DNA of 64,000 bases from Malus domestica (Eukaryota; Streptophyta; Magnoliopsida; Rosales; Rosaceae). Below the pieces are notes generated by a model, which was not told the DNA's origin, ran no database searches, and was given only the letters and a program-made list of their open reading frames with translations. Shown piece by piece: positions 35,591 to 46,108 of this stretch; positions within the stretch are counted from its first letter, which is position 1, and each line of letters begins with the position of its first letter. Location of the stretch: the NCBI RefSeq assembly GCF_042453785.1, contig NC_091668.1, forward strand, positions 10,188,001 through 10,252,000, given 5' to 3'. Position numbers and translations under genes: made by a program.

Positions 35591-36200
35591 CGGTAGGCTG
35601 TTGTGTAGTAGCCTGATGCTCGATGACCTGCTGTTGTGTGGTAACTTGCTGCTCGGTAATATGCTGCTGAGCAGTGGCTTACCGTTTGGTGGTGGGTGGT
35701 TGTTGCTCAGTTCCATAATCAAACATACAAACTTTATCACCTTGAAACTCCCCCTGAAATGAGGACTCAAAGGAACCAAAATAAATCTCCGTTTCATGAA
35801 AAATGACATCGGTAATGATAAACATTTTCTTGGTTCGAGGGTGATAGCATCGATAACCTTTCTAAGTAATAGCATACCCCATCAACACACATCGAAGTAC
35901 TCGAGGTTCAAGTTTGTTTTGTCGTTATGAAGGGTGCACGTGGACGAAAGTCACGCAGCTAAGAACACGAGGGGAAAGGTTAGGGACTGGCGAGCAACTG
36001 AGCAGAGACATAAGAGTCCAAAATGATGTCTGAAACTCAAGAGTACTAGAGGGAAGCCGATTAATAAGGTAGGCAGCATACGTGAGGGCCTTACCCCAAC
36101 AATATAAGGGAAGATGTGCCTCAAGAAGAGAAACACGAACCATTTCTAACAAGTGTCGATTCTTCTGTTCAGCCATCCAATTCTCAGTAAGACTTAGTTT
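35591..36200 (-). mobile_element. Ty1/copia integrase-region remnant
   Basis: On minus, RHLLEMVRVSLLEAHLPLYC, WGKALTYAAYLINRLPSSTL and SPRVLSCVTFVHVHPS are the conserved integrase-core/C-terminal region of copia polyproteins. It is broken, with no LTR of its own visible. It lies head-on against the plus-strand gag at 35590. Confidence 0.75.
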
Positions 36201-37110
36201 AGAGAAAATGGATCATAACCTCTTCTTGAGTGTTATAGAGCTTGGATTTTAAATTTCCACTTCCGGGAGGTGATTCATTGGAACCTATACGTCCATAATG
36301 TTTGATGCATGAGACATTAACATTCCTATATCCGCGGATTGTCCTTTTGGGACATGGATCCATGTGGCGACATCATGCAACAGTTATGCTTTGGGAATGC
36401 AATAGTTTAGTAGTGCCATATTCTTCTTCTTTCGAATGACTGAATCTTTTGAGTCTGAGGGTCTACCACGCTTTAGGAGTGCAACAGATGAATCATTTGT
36501 TGCCACATTATTTTGTCCAACAGAGACATCAATTCTTGCAAACACATTTGCAGCTAATATATGTGATTTTATCACTTTCCATTGCATCATTAAATGCATC
36601 TGGCATTTGATTGGCAATACTTTGAAGATGAACAATTATTCTCACCTCATTTTCACATTGATTGCTGCGTGAATCAAAATAAGACAAAATGGGTACATCC
36701 CACAACAATTCTCATCGTTCTTTTGGAACGGTCTTTTCTCCCCCTAACGGCGGAAAAACTGTCTATTCAAAATGACAGTCCGCAAACCGTGCGGTAAACT
36801 TATCCCCAGTCAAGGATTCCAAATATTGAATGATATATGGTAAATCAAATCCAACATAAATTTCTAGTTTGCGTTGATGCCTCATTTTAGTACGTTGTGG
36901 CAATGCAATAGGTACATAGATAACACAACTAAAAACTCGTAAATGTGTAATGTTTGTCACGTAAACATGAATTGTACTGAGAAGTATTGATGGTTGGCAC
37001 TAGGTCTCAACCAAACTAATAATGCATCATGTAAAATGGCATCTCCCCATGTAGAAACTGACAATTTCTTTTTCATGAGCAAAGTGCATTAATCAATTTC
37101 ATCCGCTTAA
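36201..37110 (-). mobile_element. Second Ty1/copia remnant, integrase/RT linker region
   Basis: On minus, NITHLRVFSCVIYVPIALPQ, MRHQRKLEIYVGFDLPYIIQ and YLESLTGDKFTARFADCHFE correspond to the copia region after the integrase core. That region overlaps in function with the remnant at 35591-36200, so a different copy is involved. It is broken, and its ends are not defined. 37110-37560 shows tandem-like GGAACTTCATGTCCAATC words, possibly LTR-derived. Confidence 0.65.
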
Positions 37111-37574
37111 TAAATGCTTCTGCTAAACATTTTTTAGTATGGACATGAGGAACATGATGTTCAACATCAATGCCCAGTGACATGCAATAGTCATAAAAAA
37201 TTTGAAACGTAAACACTCATGGATTATATCATCATTTACATGAATCAAGGAACTTCTAGTCCTTATTTAATAGTTTGTGGACTGAGACTTTTATGGCTTT
37301 ATTACAATTAAGTTGTGGCACTGCGACACTTCAAACTTATGGTACTCATCAAGGAACCTCATGTCTGATCTTGAGGTCAGGGAACTTCATGTCCAATCTT
37401 TTTGTATGATGATGATCAAGGAAATTCAGGTCCGTTCTTTTTACATGGTGGAACTTCGGGTCCAATCATTTTATATGATGAGGATCAAGAAACTGCAAGT
37501 TCTGATCTGATCAAGGAATTTCGGGTCCTGTATATACTTATCATAACAAAAAGAAGTACAATAAATAAACTAAA

Positions 37575-37785
37575 GTAATATGCGGTAATTCCAGCCATGG
37601 TAAATAAATTTCTTTTAAGTAAATAAAACTTGTGACAAAGACTTTAATTCAACACCATTCACATAAATAAATCAAAACTTAAAGCAAAGGGCGATAATTC
37701 CACTTACTGTAAATAAATTACTTTTAAGTATATGAAACTTTTGAAAGGGCTTTAAACCATCACCATTCACATAAAACAAAAGTAT
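37575..37785. repeat. Tandem duplication of about 105 bp next to the large inverted repeat
   Basis: GGTAATTCCAGCCATGGTAA... at 37582 and GATAATTCCACTTACTGTAA... at 37691 begin related units. Both contain TAAATAAATT, CTTTTAAGTA and CACCATTCACATAAA. Confidence 0.65.
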
Positions 37786-38245
37786 TAGACCCTTTTAATA
37801 AAGAAATGGACCGACGAGTCCATTTTGAATATCATCATTTTCTTTTTTCTTCTTTTCACATGGGGCCAATGCACTATTCCAAAACCTTTTTCTATTTCTT
37901 TTTTCTTCTTTTCACATGGTGCCGATGCACCATTCCAAAACCTTTTTCTATTTTTTTTCTTCTTCTTTTCACATGGTGCGTTGGGACCATGTGAAAAAAA
38001 GAAGAAAAAAAATAGAAAAAGGTATTGGAATGGTGCATCGGCACCATGTGAAAAGAAGAAAAAAAAAAAGGTTTTGAAATGGTGCGTTGGCACCATGTGA
38101 AAAGAGGAAAAAAAAATGACGATATTCAAAATGGACCCACCAGTGCACTTCTTTATTAAAAGGGTCTGATATTTTTGTTTTATGTGAATATTGTTGGTTT
38201 AAAGTCTTTTCTTTTGTTTCATTCCTTTTATTTTATTTTTACAAC
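37690..38245. repeat. Large foldback: inverted repeat with arms of about 250 bp
   Basis: The left arm (about 37690-37985) and right arm (about 37990-38245) are complementary. The best-conserved arms start GACCCTTTTAATAAAGAA (37788) and end TTCTTTATTAAAAGGGTC (38166). Outside these, ACATAAAACAAAAGTATTAG pairs with its near complement. Each arm has internal units of TTTTCTTCTTTTCACATGGT plus GCACCATTCCAAAACCTTTT. No clean target duplication was found. A transcript would form a very long hairpin. Confidence 0.85.
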
Positions 38246-38250
38246 TCTTT

Positions 38251-41058
38251 GGGTCCGTTTGTTTGACCGGATTAGGGAGGACTGGACTGGACTGGACTGT
38301 AGTCCCTTGTTTGGTCTGTACCAGGATTAGGTTTAATGGGATTAGGTCTGACTCGCTAGGATTAAACCCCTCACTGGGAGTTCTAAGCGAAGCACCCCGA
38401 TCACCCCCGGACTCGTAAGACCTCTGCGCTCCTGCAAGAGAGAACCTCGCTCAACCTCGATCCTCGCCGTGCTCCCTCCTTGCCCTGCTCCCTCATCGTC
38501 GTCCTCCTCATCCTCATCTCTGCATCCTGCTCGCCCTCATCTGGTAAACTTCAAATCCGACATTATTTCTTCGATTTTTTTTGCAGATCGTGATATTACT
38601 GGGCTTTATTTGATTTAGGTGTTTTGGGTTTGATAAATTTTCAATTATAAACCTCTGCACTTGAACAAATTAGGGTTTTGATTTTTAGGGTCAAATTGAG
38701 ATTAGAATTTTCAATCATAGCTTGTCGTTGCTCTGGGCTTCGATTGATGGTTGATACATGCTTTTTAAGTTTGTATATCTTTTGATTCTGGTTTTCTAGG
38801 GTCTGTAGGTTTTAGATTTTAATTTCTTAACCAGTCAATTGTTGATTTGGATTATAAGTTACAAAACATTGTTGAGTTATTGCAAACACAAATGTATACA
38901 CAAACGATCCTGGCTATATTACGCCAACAATCAGGGGTTTCCCTATCATATGTTGCCAGAGCGTATTCAAACAATCTGTTTTGTTTGGCTGTCCAAGTCG
39001 AATTGGAGTGTGGGGAAGATAGCTTGCTAGGTGCCATGATTACTTGTCATGATTACTGCTACTTGCAGATCAATCCTCTTGGCCTTCTTTCAGGCTTCTC
39101 CACTGAGCCCTGTAGTTATCTTTCATGCTTGAAAGTAACTGATAGAAAGTAAATATGTAATATGTACCATTGATGGGAACTATTTGTGACACTAGACTTC
39201 ATATGGAACACTATCCAACCTTATTTGGTTGACAATCACTGCTTAGTCTTAAATTGAAGCCAGTCAGGTGAGGAGTGGTTTCTTCCTTATTCTCTCTTCT
39301 GGGTTGGCAGTGGCACGAAATAAGATTGCTTCTGATTGCTCAATATCTGTTCCATCTCTTTCCCAAATGGCAGCTGCTTAGCCTCTCTCTCCATCTGCTT
39401 CATTATGTTGTCCTCTTGGCCTGCATGTTTAACGTACAAGCAGAGTACAAACAAGGGACTTTTAGAAAAGTTAACCCTTTCTTTAGCACATTAAGGCCTT
39501 GTTTAATTTGATGGCATATTGGATTGGACCAAATAAACCACTAAAAATTCAGTATATGTTGATTCAAAACGCAGCAGTCAACTTTTCGAACCTTGTTCAA
39601 GTTGAAAGTTCTGTATTAAAGTTTCTTACTTGTTCATAATTTTACAGTCAACATTTTTAGAGTGATGATGCGTGTGTTTTCCAAATTGTCTGACTGCTAA
39701 CTCTGCATCTTGAATCCAAGTTTTGACTTGCGTTCTTATTCCGGCATTCGGACTTTTATTTTTCTTATTGTACATAGTTTATTATTTTATGTTGATGTTC
39801 AAATTGCTTGTTTGTGATTCTAAACATAGAATTTAAACTTTAATTCCCTGAATCTGGTCATTTGCTCTTTTTGTTGTCATTTTATAACTGAAAAGTAATA
39901 TCATACATGCAGAGGCTTGATTTTTTATCGGAGAGGATTCTTTCATTAGCTTTTGATGTGATTTCATCTCTGTTGAAACAGGGCCTGTAAGTTTTCTGAT
40001 TAGTAAGTTTTACTGAATAAAGATCACCAAAATTCTGCCAACTTCATTCGTTAGGAAGTGGAACTTTGGATGTTGCTGGATCACAATTTGTTACTTGTTC
40101 AATCCACTCCTCTTAATTGGTTTTTTTTTTCTTCTTTAATCGTAAATCAGGGATGGAGAATAGTTTCTCCACATTTTTCATCTCTGTTGGACTCTGCAAT
40201 CTTTCAAGCATTGGTAATGAATGAAAAGGTAAATTTCATTATCAGAAAAAAATGGGAAACATATATATTTTGAAACCTGAAGTTATAAGTTGAACTAACT
40301 CCTGTTTTTCTGGCAATTTTTCAAGTAGGATATCGTAGTGTGGGAAGAAGATGCAGATGAGTACATACGAAAGAATCTTCCATCTGACATAGTATGGAAA
40401 GTTTATACCACATTTAGTGTGTGATATGTAAGACATTTTATATAGGTATGAGGTATTACTACCAGTTGCATACTATGTGTGTAATATATGCGGCGTTGTC
40501 TTATGCTTAAGTGCTCTGCCTAAGATGTAAAATTGATGGGGTCTATTAGAATTGAACCATATTCGCCTTTTGGATTGCACGCCTGAGAATTCTGTCCATT
40601 TTTTTATCTTTCATGTAAAATACTTGACTTTTAGTGGAAACGAATGCATGCTTATTTATCATGAATGAATACGTAAGGTATGAGCCTTGCTCATATTTTG
40701 ACATATAATTATCAACACACAAGAAAATTTGGAACAATGCTACTTTTGAATCATGTATGTTTCTTTCATTGGCAAGAAAATTTGGTTTTTGTATTTTTAT
40801 TGAGTCTCACTCTCATCCTATATTATTAATTTTAATAATATCTGTAATAAAAAAACAATTAAAATAGAACAATAATGTAGTTCTAGTCTGAGCAAACACC
40901 AAACTGGTGAACAATATTGTTTTCATTATCCTGCTTCTTAGTCCGACACTGCACCAAACGCTTCACTAAGCTAGTCCAGCTTAGTCTAGTCTAAGCCAGT
41001 CCAGCTTAGTCCTTGCAGCTAGTCCAGTCCGAGACAGTCCGGTGCAACAAACGCACCC
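38251..41058. mobile_element. PIF/Harbinger-like element with captured gene exons, copy A
   Basis: It starts GGGTCCGTTTGTTTGACCGG and ends GGTGCAACAAACGCACCC. The right 150 bp are the family signature in reverse (CTTAGTCCGACACTGCACC, AGTCTAGTCTAAGCCAGTCC). It is flanked by TTT on the left. The interior of about 2.5 kb is unlike other copies and holds exon-like blocks with splice signals, including importin-like exons at 39913-40391. No transposase is present. A 101-codon plus frame (38847-39152) includes [20 protein letters not shown], probably another captured exon that I cannot name. A 3' homologous copy follows after only four bases. Confidence 0.85.
39913..40391 (+). pseudogene. Captured importin-7/8-like gene exons (copy A)
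   Basis: Three exon blocks keep their splice signals. ATGCAG/ at 39913 opens RLDFLSERILSLAFDVISSL. CAG/ at 40151 opens GWRIVSPHFSSLLDSAIFQA and LVMNEK, ending /GTAAAT after 40228. TAG/ at 40329 opens DIVVWEEDADEYIRKNLPSD. The pattern matches the conserved region of the importin-beta relatives IPO7/IPO8 (nuclear import receptors), where a similar W-E-D-x-D-E-Y-I-R string follows the IFxxL block. Only a small part of such a gene is present, and stops follow, so it cannot encode a receptor. Carriage inside a transposon indicates transduplication. Confidence 0.7.
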
Positions 41059-41062
41059 TTTT

Positions 41063-43887
41063 GGGTCCGTTTGTTTGACCGGATTAGGGAGGACTGGACT
41101 GGACTGGACTGTAGTCCCTTGTTTGGTCTGTACCAGGATTAGGTTTAATGGGATTAGGTCTGACTCGCTAGGATTAAACCCCTCACTGGGAGTTCTAAGC
41201 GAAGCACCCCGATCACCCCCGGACTCGTAAGACCTCTGCGCTCCTGCGCTCCTGCGCTCCTGCAAGAGAGAACCTCGCTCAACCTCGATCCTCGCCGTGC
41301 TCCCTCCTTGCCCTGCTCCCTCATCGTCGTCCTCCTCATCCTCATCTCTGCATCCTGCTCGCCCTCATCTGGTAAACTTCAAATCCGACATTATTTCTTC
41401 GATTTTTTTTTGCAGATCGTGATATTACTGGGCTTTATTTGATTTAGGTGTTTTGGGTTTGATAAATTTTCAATTATAAACCTCTGCACTTGAACAAATT
41501 AGGGTTTTGATTTTTAGGGTCAAATTGAGATTAGAATTTTCAATCATAGCTTGCCGTTGCTCTGGGCTTCGATTGATGGTTGATACATGCTTTTTAAGTT
41601 TGTATATCTTTTGATTCTGGTTTTCTAGGGTCTGTAGGTTTTAGATTTTAATTTCTTAACCAGTCAATTGTTGATTTGGATTATAAGTTACAAAACATTG
41701 TTGAGTTATTGCAAACACAAATGTATACACAAACGATCCTGGCTATATTACGCCAACAATCAGGGGTTTCCCTATCATATGTTGCCAGAGCGTATTCAAA
41801 CAATCTGTTTTGTTTGGCTGTCCAAGTCGAATTGGAGTGTGGGGAAGATAGCTTGCTAGGTGCCATGATTACTTGTCATGATTACTGCTACTTGCAGATC
41901 AATCCTCTTGGCCTTCTTTCAGGCTTCTCCACTGAGCCCTGTAGTTATCTTTCATGCTTGAAAGTAACTGATAGAAAGTAAATATGTAATATGTACCATT
42001 GATGGGAACTATTTGTGACACTAGACTTCATATGGAACACTATCCAACCTTATTTGGTTGACAATCACTGCTTAGTCTTAAATTGAAGCCAGTCAGGTAA
42101 GGAGTGGTTTCTTCCTTATTCTCTCTTCTGGGTTGGCAGTGGCACGAAATAAGATTGCTTCTGATTGCTCAATATCTGTTCCATCTCTTTCCCAAATGGC
42201 AGCTGCTTAGCCTCTCTCTCCATCTGCTTCATTATGTTGTCCTCTTGGCCTGCATGTTTAACGTACAAGCAGAGTACAAACAAGGGACTTTTAGAAAAGT
42301 TAACCCTTTCTTTAGCACATTAAGGCCTTGTTTAATTTGATGGCATATTGGATTGGACCAAATAAACCACTAAAAATTCAGTATATGTTGATTCAAAACG
42401 CAGCAGTCAACTTTTCGAACCTTGTTCAAGTTGAAAGTTCTGTATTAAAGTTTCTTACTTGTTCATAATTTTACAGTCAACATTTTTAGAGTGATGATGC
42501 GTGTGTTTTCCAAATTGTCTGACTGCTAACTCTGCATCTTGAATCCAAGTTTTGACTTGCGTTCTTATTCCGGCATTCGGACTTTTATTTTTCTTATTGT
42601 ACATAGTTTATTATTTTATGTTGATGTTCAAATTGCTTGTTTGTGATTCTAAACATAGAATTTAAACTTTAATTCCCTGAATCTGGTCATTTGCTCTTTT
42701 TGTTGTCATTTTATAACTGAAAAGTAATATCATACATGCAGAGGCTTGATTTTTTATCGGAGAGGATTCTTTCATTAGCTTTTGATGTGATTTCATCTCT
42801 GTTGAAACAGGGCCTGTAAGTTTTCTGATTAGTAAGTTTTACTGAATAAAGATCACCAAAATTCTGCCAACTTCATTCGTTAGGAAGTGGAACTTTGGAT
42901 GTTGCTGGATCACAATTTGTTACTTGTTCAATCCACTCCTCTTAATTGGTTTTTTTTTTCTTCTTTAATCGTAAATCAGGGATGGAGAATAGTTTCTCCA
43001 CATTTTTCATCTCTGTTGGACTCTGCAATCTTTCAAGCATTGGTAATGAATGAAAAGGTAAATTTCATTATCAGAAAAAAATGGGAAACATATATATTTT
43101 GAAACCTGAAGTTATAAGTTGAACTAACTCCTGTTTTTCTGGCAATTTTTCAAGTAGGATATCGTAGTGTGGGAAGAAGATGCAGATGAGTACATACGAA
43201 AGAATCTTCCATCTGACATAGTATGGAAAGTTTATACCACATTTAGTGTGTGATATGTAAGACATTTTATATAGGTATGAGGTATTACTACCAGTTGCAT
43301 ACTATGTGTGTAATATATGCGGCGTTGTCTTATGCTTAAGTGCTCTGCCTAAGATGTAAAATTGATGGGGTCTATTAGAATTGAACCATATTCGCCTTTT
43401 GGATTGCACGCCTGAGAATTCTGTCCATTTTTTTATCTTTCATGTAAAATACTTGACTTTTAGTGGAAACGAATGCATGCTTATTTATCATGAATGAATA
43501 CGTAAGGTATGAGCCTTGCTCATATTTTGACATATAATTATCAACACACAAGAAAATTTGGAACAATGCTACTTTTGAATCATGTATGTTTCTTTCATTG
43601 GCAAGAAAATTTGGTTTTTGTATTTTTATTGAGTCTCACTCTCATCCTATATTATTAATTTTAATAATATCTGTAATAAAAAAACAATTAAAATAGAACA
43701 ATAATGTAGTTCTAGTCTGAGCAAACACCAAACTGGTGAACAATATTGTTTTCATTATCCTGCTTCTTAGTCCGACACTGCACCAAACGCTTCACTAAGC
43801 TAGTCCAGCTTAGTCTAGTCTAAGCCAGTCCAGCTTAGTCCTTGCAGCTAGTCCAGTCCGAGACAGTCCGGTGCAACAAACGCACCC
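41063..43887. mobile_element. PIF/Harbinger-like element with captured gene exons, copy B
   Basis: Almost identical to copy A over its whole length (offset 2812 then 2829 bp). The visible differences are two extra 8 bp units GCGCTCCT near 41240, one extra T in a T run, and a few single-base changes. It is separated from copy A by TTTT (41059-41062) and followed by TTT (43888-43890). The shared junction bases fit a tandem duplication of one element by unequal exchange between its similar ends, rather than two insertions. Confidence 0.88.
42742..43220 (+). pseudogene. Captured importin-7/8-like gene exons (copy B)
   Basis: The second copy of the exon blocks described at 39913, in the tandem partner element and identical as far as I can read. 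Same splice signals and same truncation. Confidence 0.7.
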
Positions 43888-44573
43888 TTTAAGTCTTTTT
43901 AGTTACTCAAGAAGTGATAGTAATAATAAGTCTCAATTTGTGTTCCTCCTCCGGTGAGTTTCGAAAAAGTCGAAACGGTTCCCATAAGTTTTGGAGTCAA
44001 GAGTAGTGTCTGCAACTTATGAGAAGATCAAACCGTTAGATTTAGCTCAAATTTTAGTATGATATGGATAAGAGGATACCAAACAACTTTCTTGAAGAAA
44101 CAGTTTTGATCTGAGCTACTAAAAATGGAGTTTCGGTACTCATAAGATGGATGTCGAGTTTTTTGCTGAATTGAAAACTGGGTTGGTGTTTCAGACATCT
44201 GCAACGATCGCACCGTTAGAATTTTCTGAAAATTTGATATGTTATAGGTACTAAGCAGATGAACAACTTTCAAGAAGAAAGTATTTCAATCTGAGGTCAG
44301 CAAGTTGGAGTTCAGAGGCCGTTTACATAGCTGTCAGATTTTCTACGGATTTTGAGTCTGTACCCTTTTGCTTCTGCAAAGGATGACATACAGTTATACA
44401 ACAAGATATATAGTTGCTTCAAGAAAATCAGTAGTACAGAGATTTGAAGATGAAATGAAAAGATTTTCTTATCTGTGAGATTTCAGCTGACAGAGGTGAG
44501 AGGTAGGTAGTGCTTCACCGGATTTGTGGCGTTGTGCTTTCCACTGACACGAGAACTTCTCGTGCTGATAACG

Positions 44574-44880
44574 TGTTGTAAAATCGACAGTATGTGTGCA
44601 GTAGAATAAAAGTAAATAAGACACAATATTTACGAGGTTCCTCTACAGTCAGTGTGACTGGAGTACGTTCTCGGGGCAGCAGTGATGCTTTTATTTATAA
44701 TCTAGAATAATAGGAGTACAAAAATAACTCTCTATACTCTCATCTCTTCTTCCTCTCTTTTCTTTCCCCTTCCTCTTTCTTTCTTCCGTTTGTTTTGTGT
44801 GTGTGCTCTCCTCCTTCTCATTCACTTTATAGGCAAAGAAATCACTATTTATATGGGTCATCCACGTATTATTTATAACA
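44574..44880 (-). mobile_element. LTR of a small copia-like element, with primer-binding-like site
   Basis: On minus the LTR would begin TGTTATAAATAATACG and end TACAACA. A TATA box CATATAAATAG lies near its start. Immediately inward on minus, ACGTTATCAGCACGAG resembles a primer-binding or leader sequence found after plant copia LTRs. Leftward sequence (43905-44560) is non-coding and contains a diverged 180 bp tandem duplication (AACAACTTTC, GATCTGAG words). No second LTR was found, so the element is broken. Confidence 0.6.
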
Positions 44881-44885
44881 TATAG

Positions 44886-45544
44886 GACGTAATTGAGGAG
44901 AGCCCGTGAACGAAATTTTAATTATTTTTTAATAAATTTCTTCCAACTAATCTTCCAACGAAACTCTCACTTACTTTACTTTTATATATGAATGGGGAAG
45001 CAGCATGTGATCAGTAAGACAGTAACTAGATGCTGTTGTTGTTGGTGGTGTTGGAAGTGGAAATCCCGTTCACCTTCCATTGTCTCACTAGGGCTATATA
45101 GGCCGCTACGAGTTGATATGGGAAAAGAGCTTGGGTGGACAACATCACGATAACGTTATTCGTACGACAATTCTCACAATATAAAATTCAATGTATTCTA
45201 CGTTTTAATAGAGAGAACCTTTGATAGAGGTGTCATGCGATCCGGAGTATAAGACAAGCTAATAAAACGTTGCCACAGTGATATTTATGAAGCCAAACCA
45301 ACTGAACATCGTTAGGGTTTGTGCATGTTTGTGAGGGGGAAATGGAATCCATTGCCCCATTGAGATTTTTCTGCAACCAGATTCCATGCATGCTCGCTCT
45401 ATGTGAGAGCTAACCTAATAAAGCAGTCATGCCGAAGTCTCCCTTTTGATATAGGTGCCCATATCAGATAGTTGAGTCTATAGACTTCAATCATAAAAGT
45501 CATTAGGCACCCATCACTCACCCATTCAGTGTTTATCCTTAAGC
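44886..45544. other. Intergenic, nothing recognised
   Basis: No coding exon, RNA gene or clean repeat is seen between the copia-like LTR and the SINE. 45691-46108 is also featureless apart from the probable 3' UTR of the next minus-strand gene. Confidence 0.45.
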
Positions 45545-45551
45545 TCTCTTC

Positions 45552-45683
45552 ATTTGTAAGTAAGAAGTTTTAAGTTCGATTCTTGCCAAAGGTAAATTTG
45601 AACCACATTATTGCTAACCTATTGTGAGGCTAAACACATCCCCTCTCCGTTAATGTAGATAATATCATTTGTGAAAAAAAAAG
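45552..45683 (+). mobile_element. tRNA-derived SINE, 132 bp
   Basis: It contains a Pol III B box AAGTTCGATTCTTGCC (about 45572), ends in a run of nine A, and is flanked by the 7 bp duplication TCTCTTC (45545-45551 and 45684-45690). The A box is weak, and the copy is probably 5'-truncated. A decayed relative lies at 7529. Confidence 0.75.
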
Positions 45684-46108
45684 TCTCTTCGACTTCTCAA
45701 AGTCTCAAATTCAGATTGAACAAATTTGCATACGGGGCCACTAGTGGGGGACCCACAAAAATTTCACGTACAAGTTGACTGACTTTTCTTGCTGGCACTG
45801 TTTCTACTGGGAGATGCTCCAATTAATAAGAAGATACAAAGGAAGATGTAAAAGTAGGGCAGATGACAACAATGCTTGCTTGGTTCCCAGGATTTAGGTT
45901 ACAAGAGTTGGATGCTGTCTTTCTTCTTGGAGTACTCGTCTTTCATCCCGGATCAAAATCTAATATGTTTCTTTCCGTTCCTCGCAAGCCACTGAGTTCT
46001 CCGAAACAAGAGATCAAAAAGATTGTCCTCGTTTTTTCAACTGAGTCGCCAGTGTTACACCGTTGGAATACTTCGAGTAAACTAGAGTATGTATAGGATA
46101 CACCGGCG

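Noticed and set aside
37806-37830. GACCGACGAGTCC, reminiscent of a hammerhead ribozyme core
   Set aside because: The required CTGANGA core is not matched and no GAAA partner or three-way stem is present; the sequence belongs to the foldback arm.
45863-46096. 77-codon plus frame next to the second PPR gene
   Set aside because: No family match, start context or partner exon; it lies over the likely 3' region of the minus-strand PPR gene.
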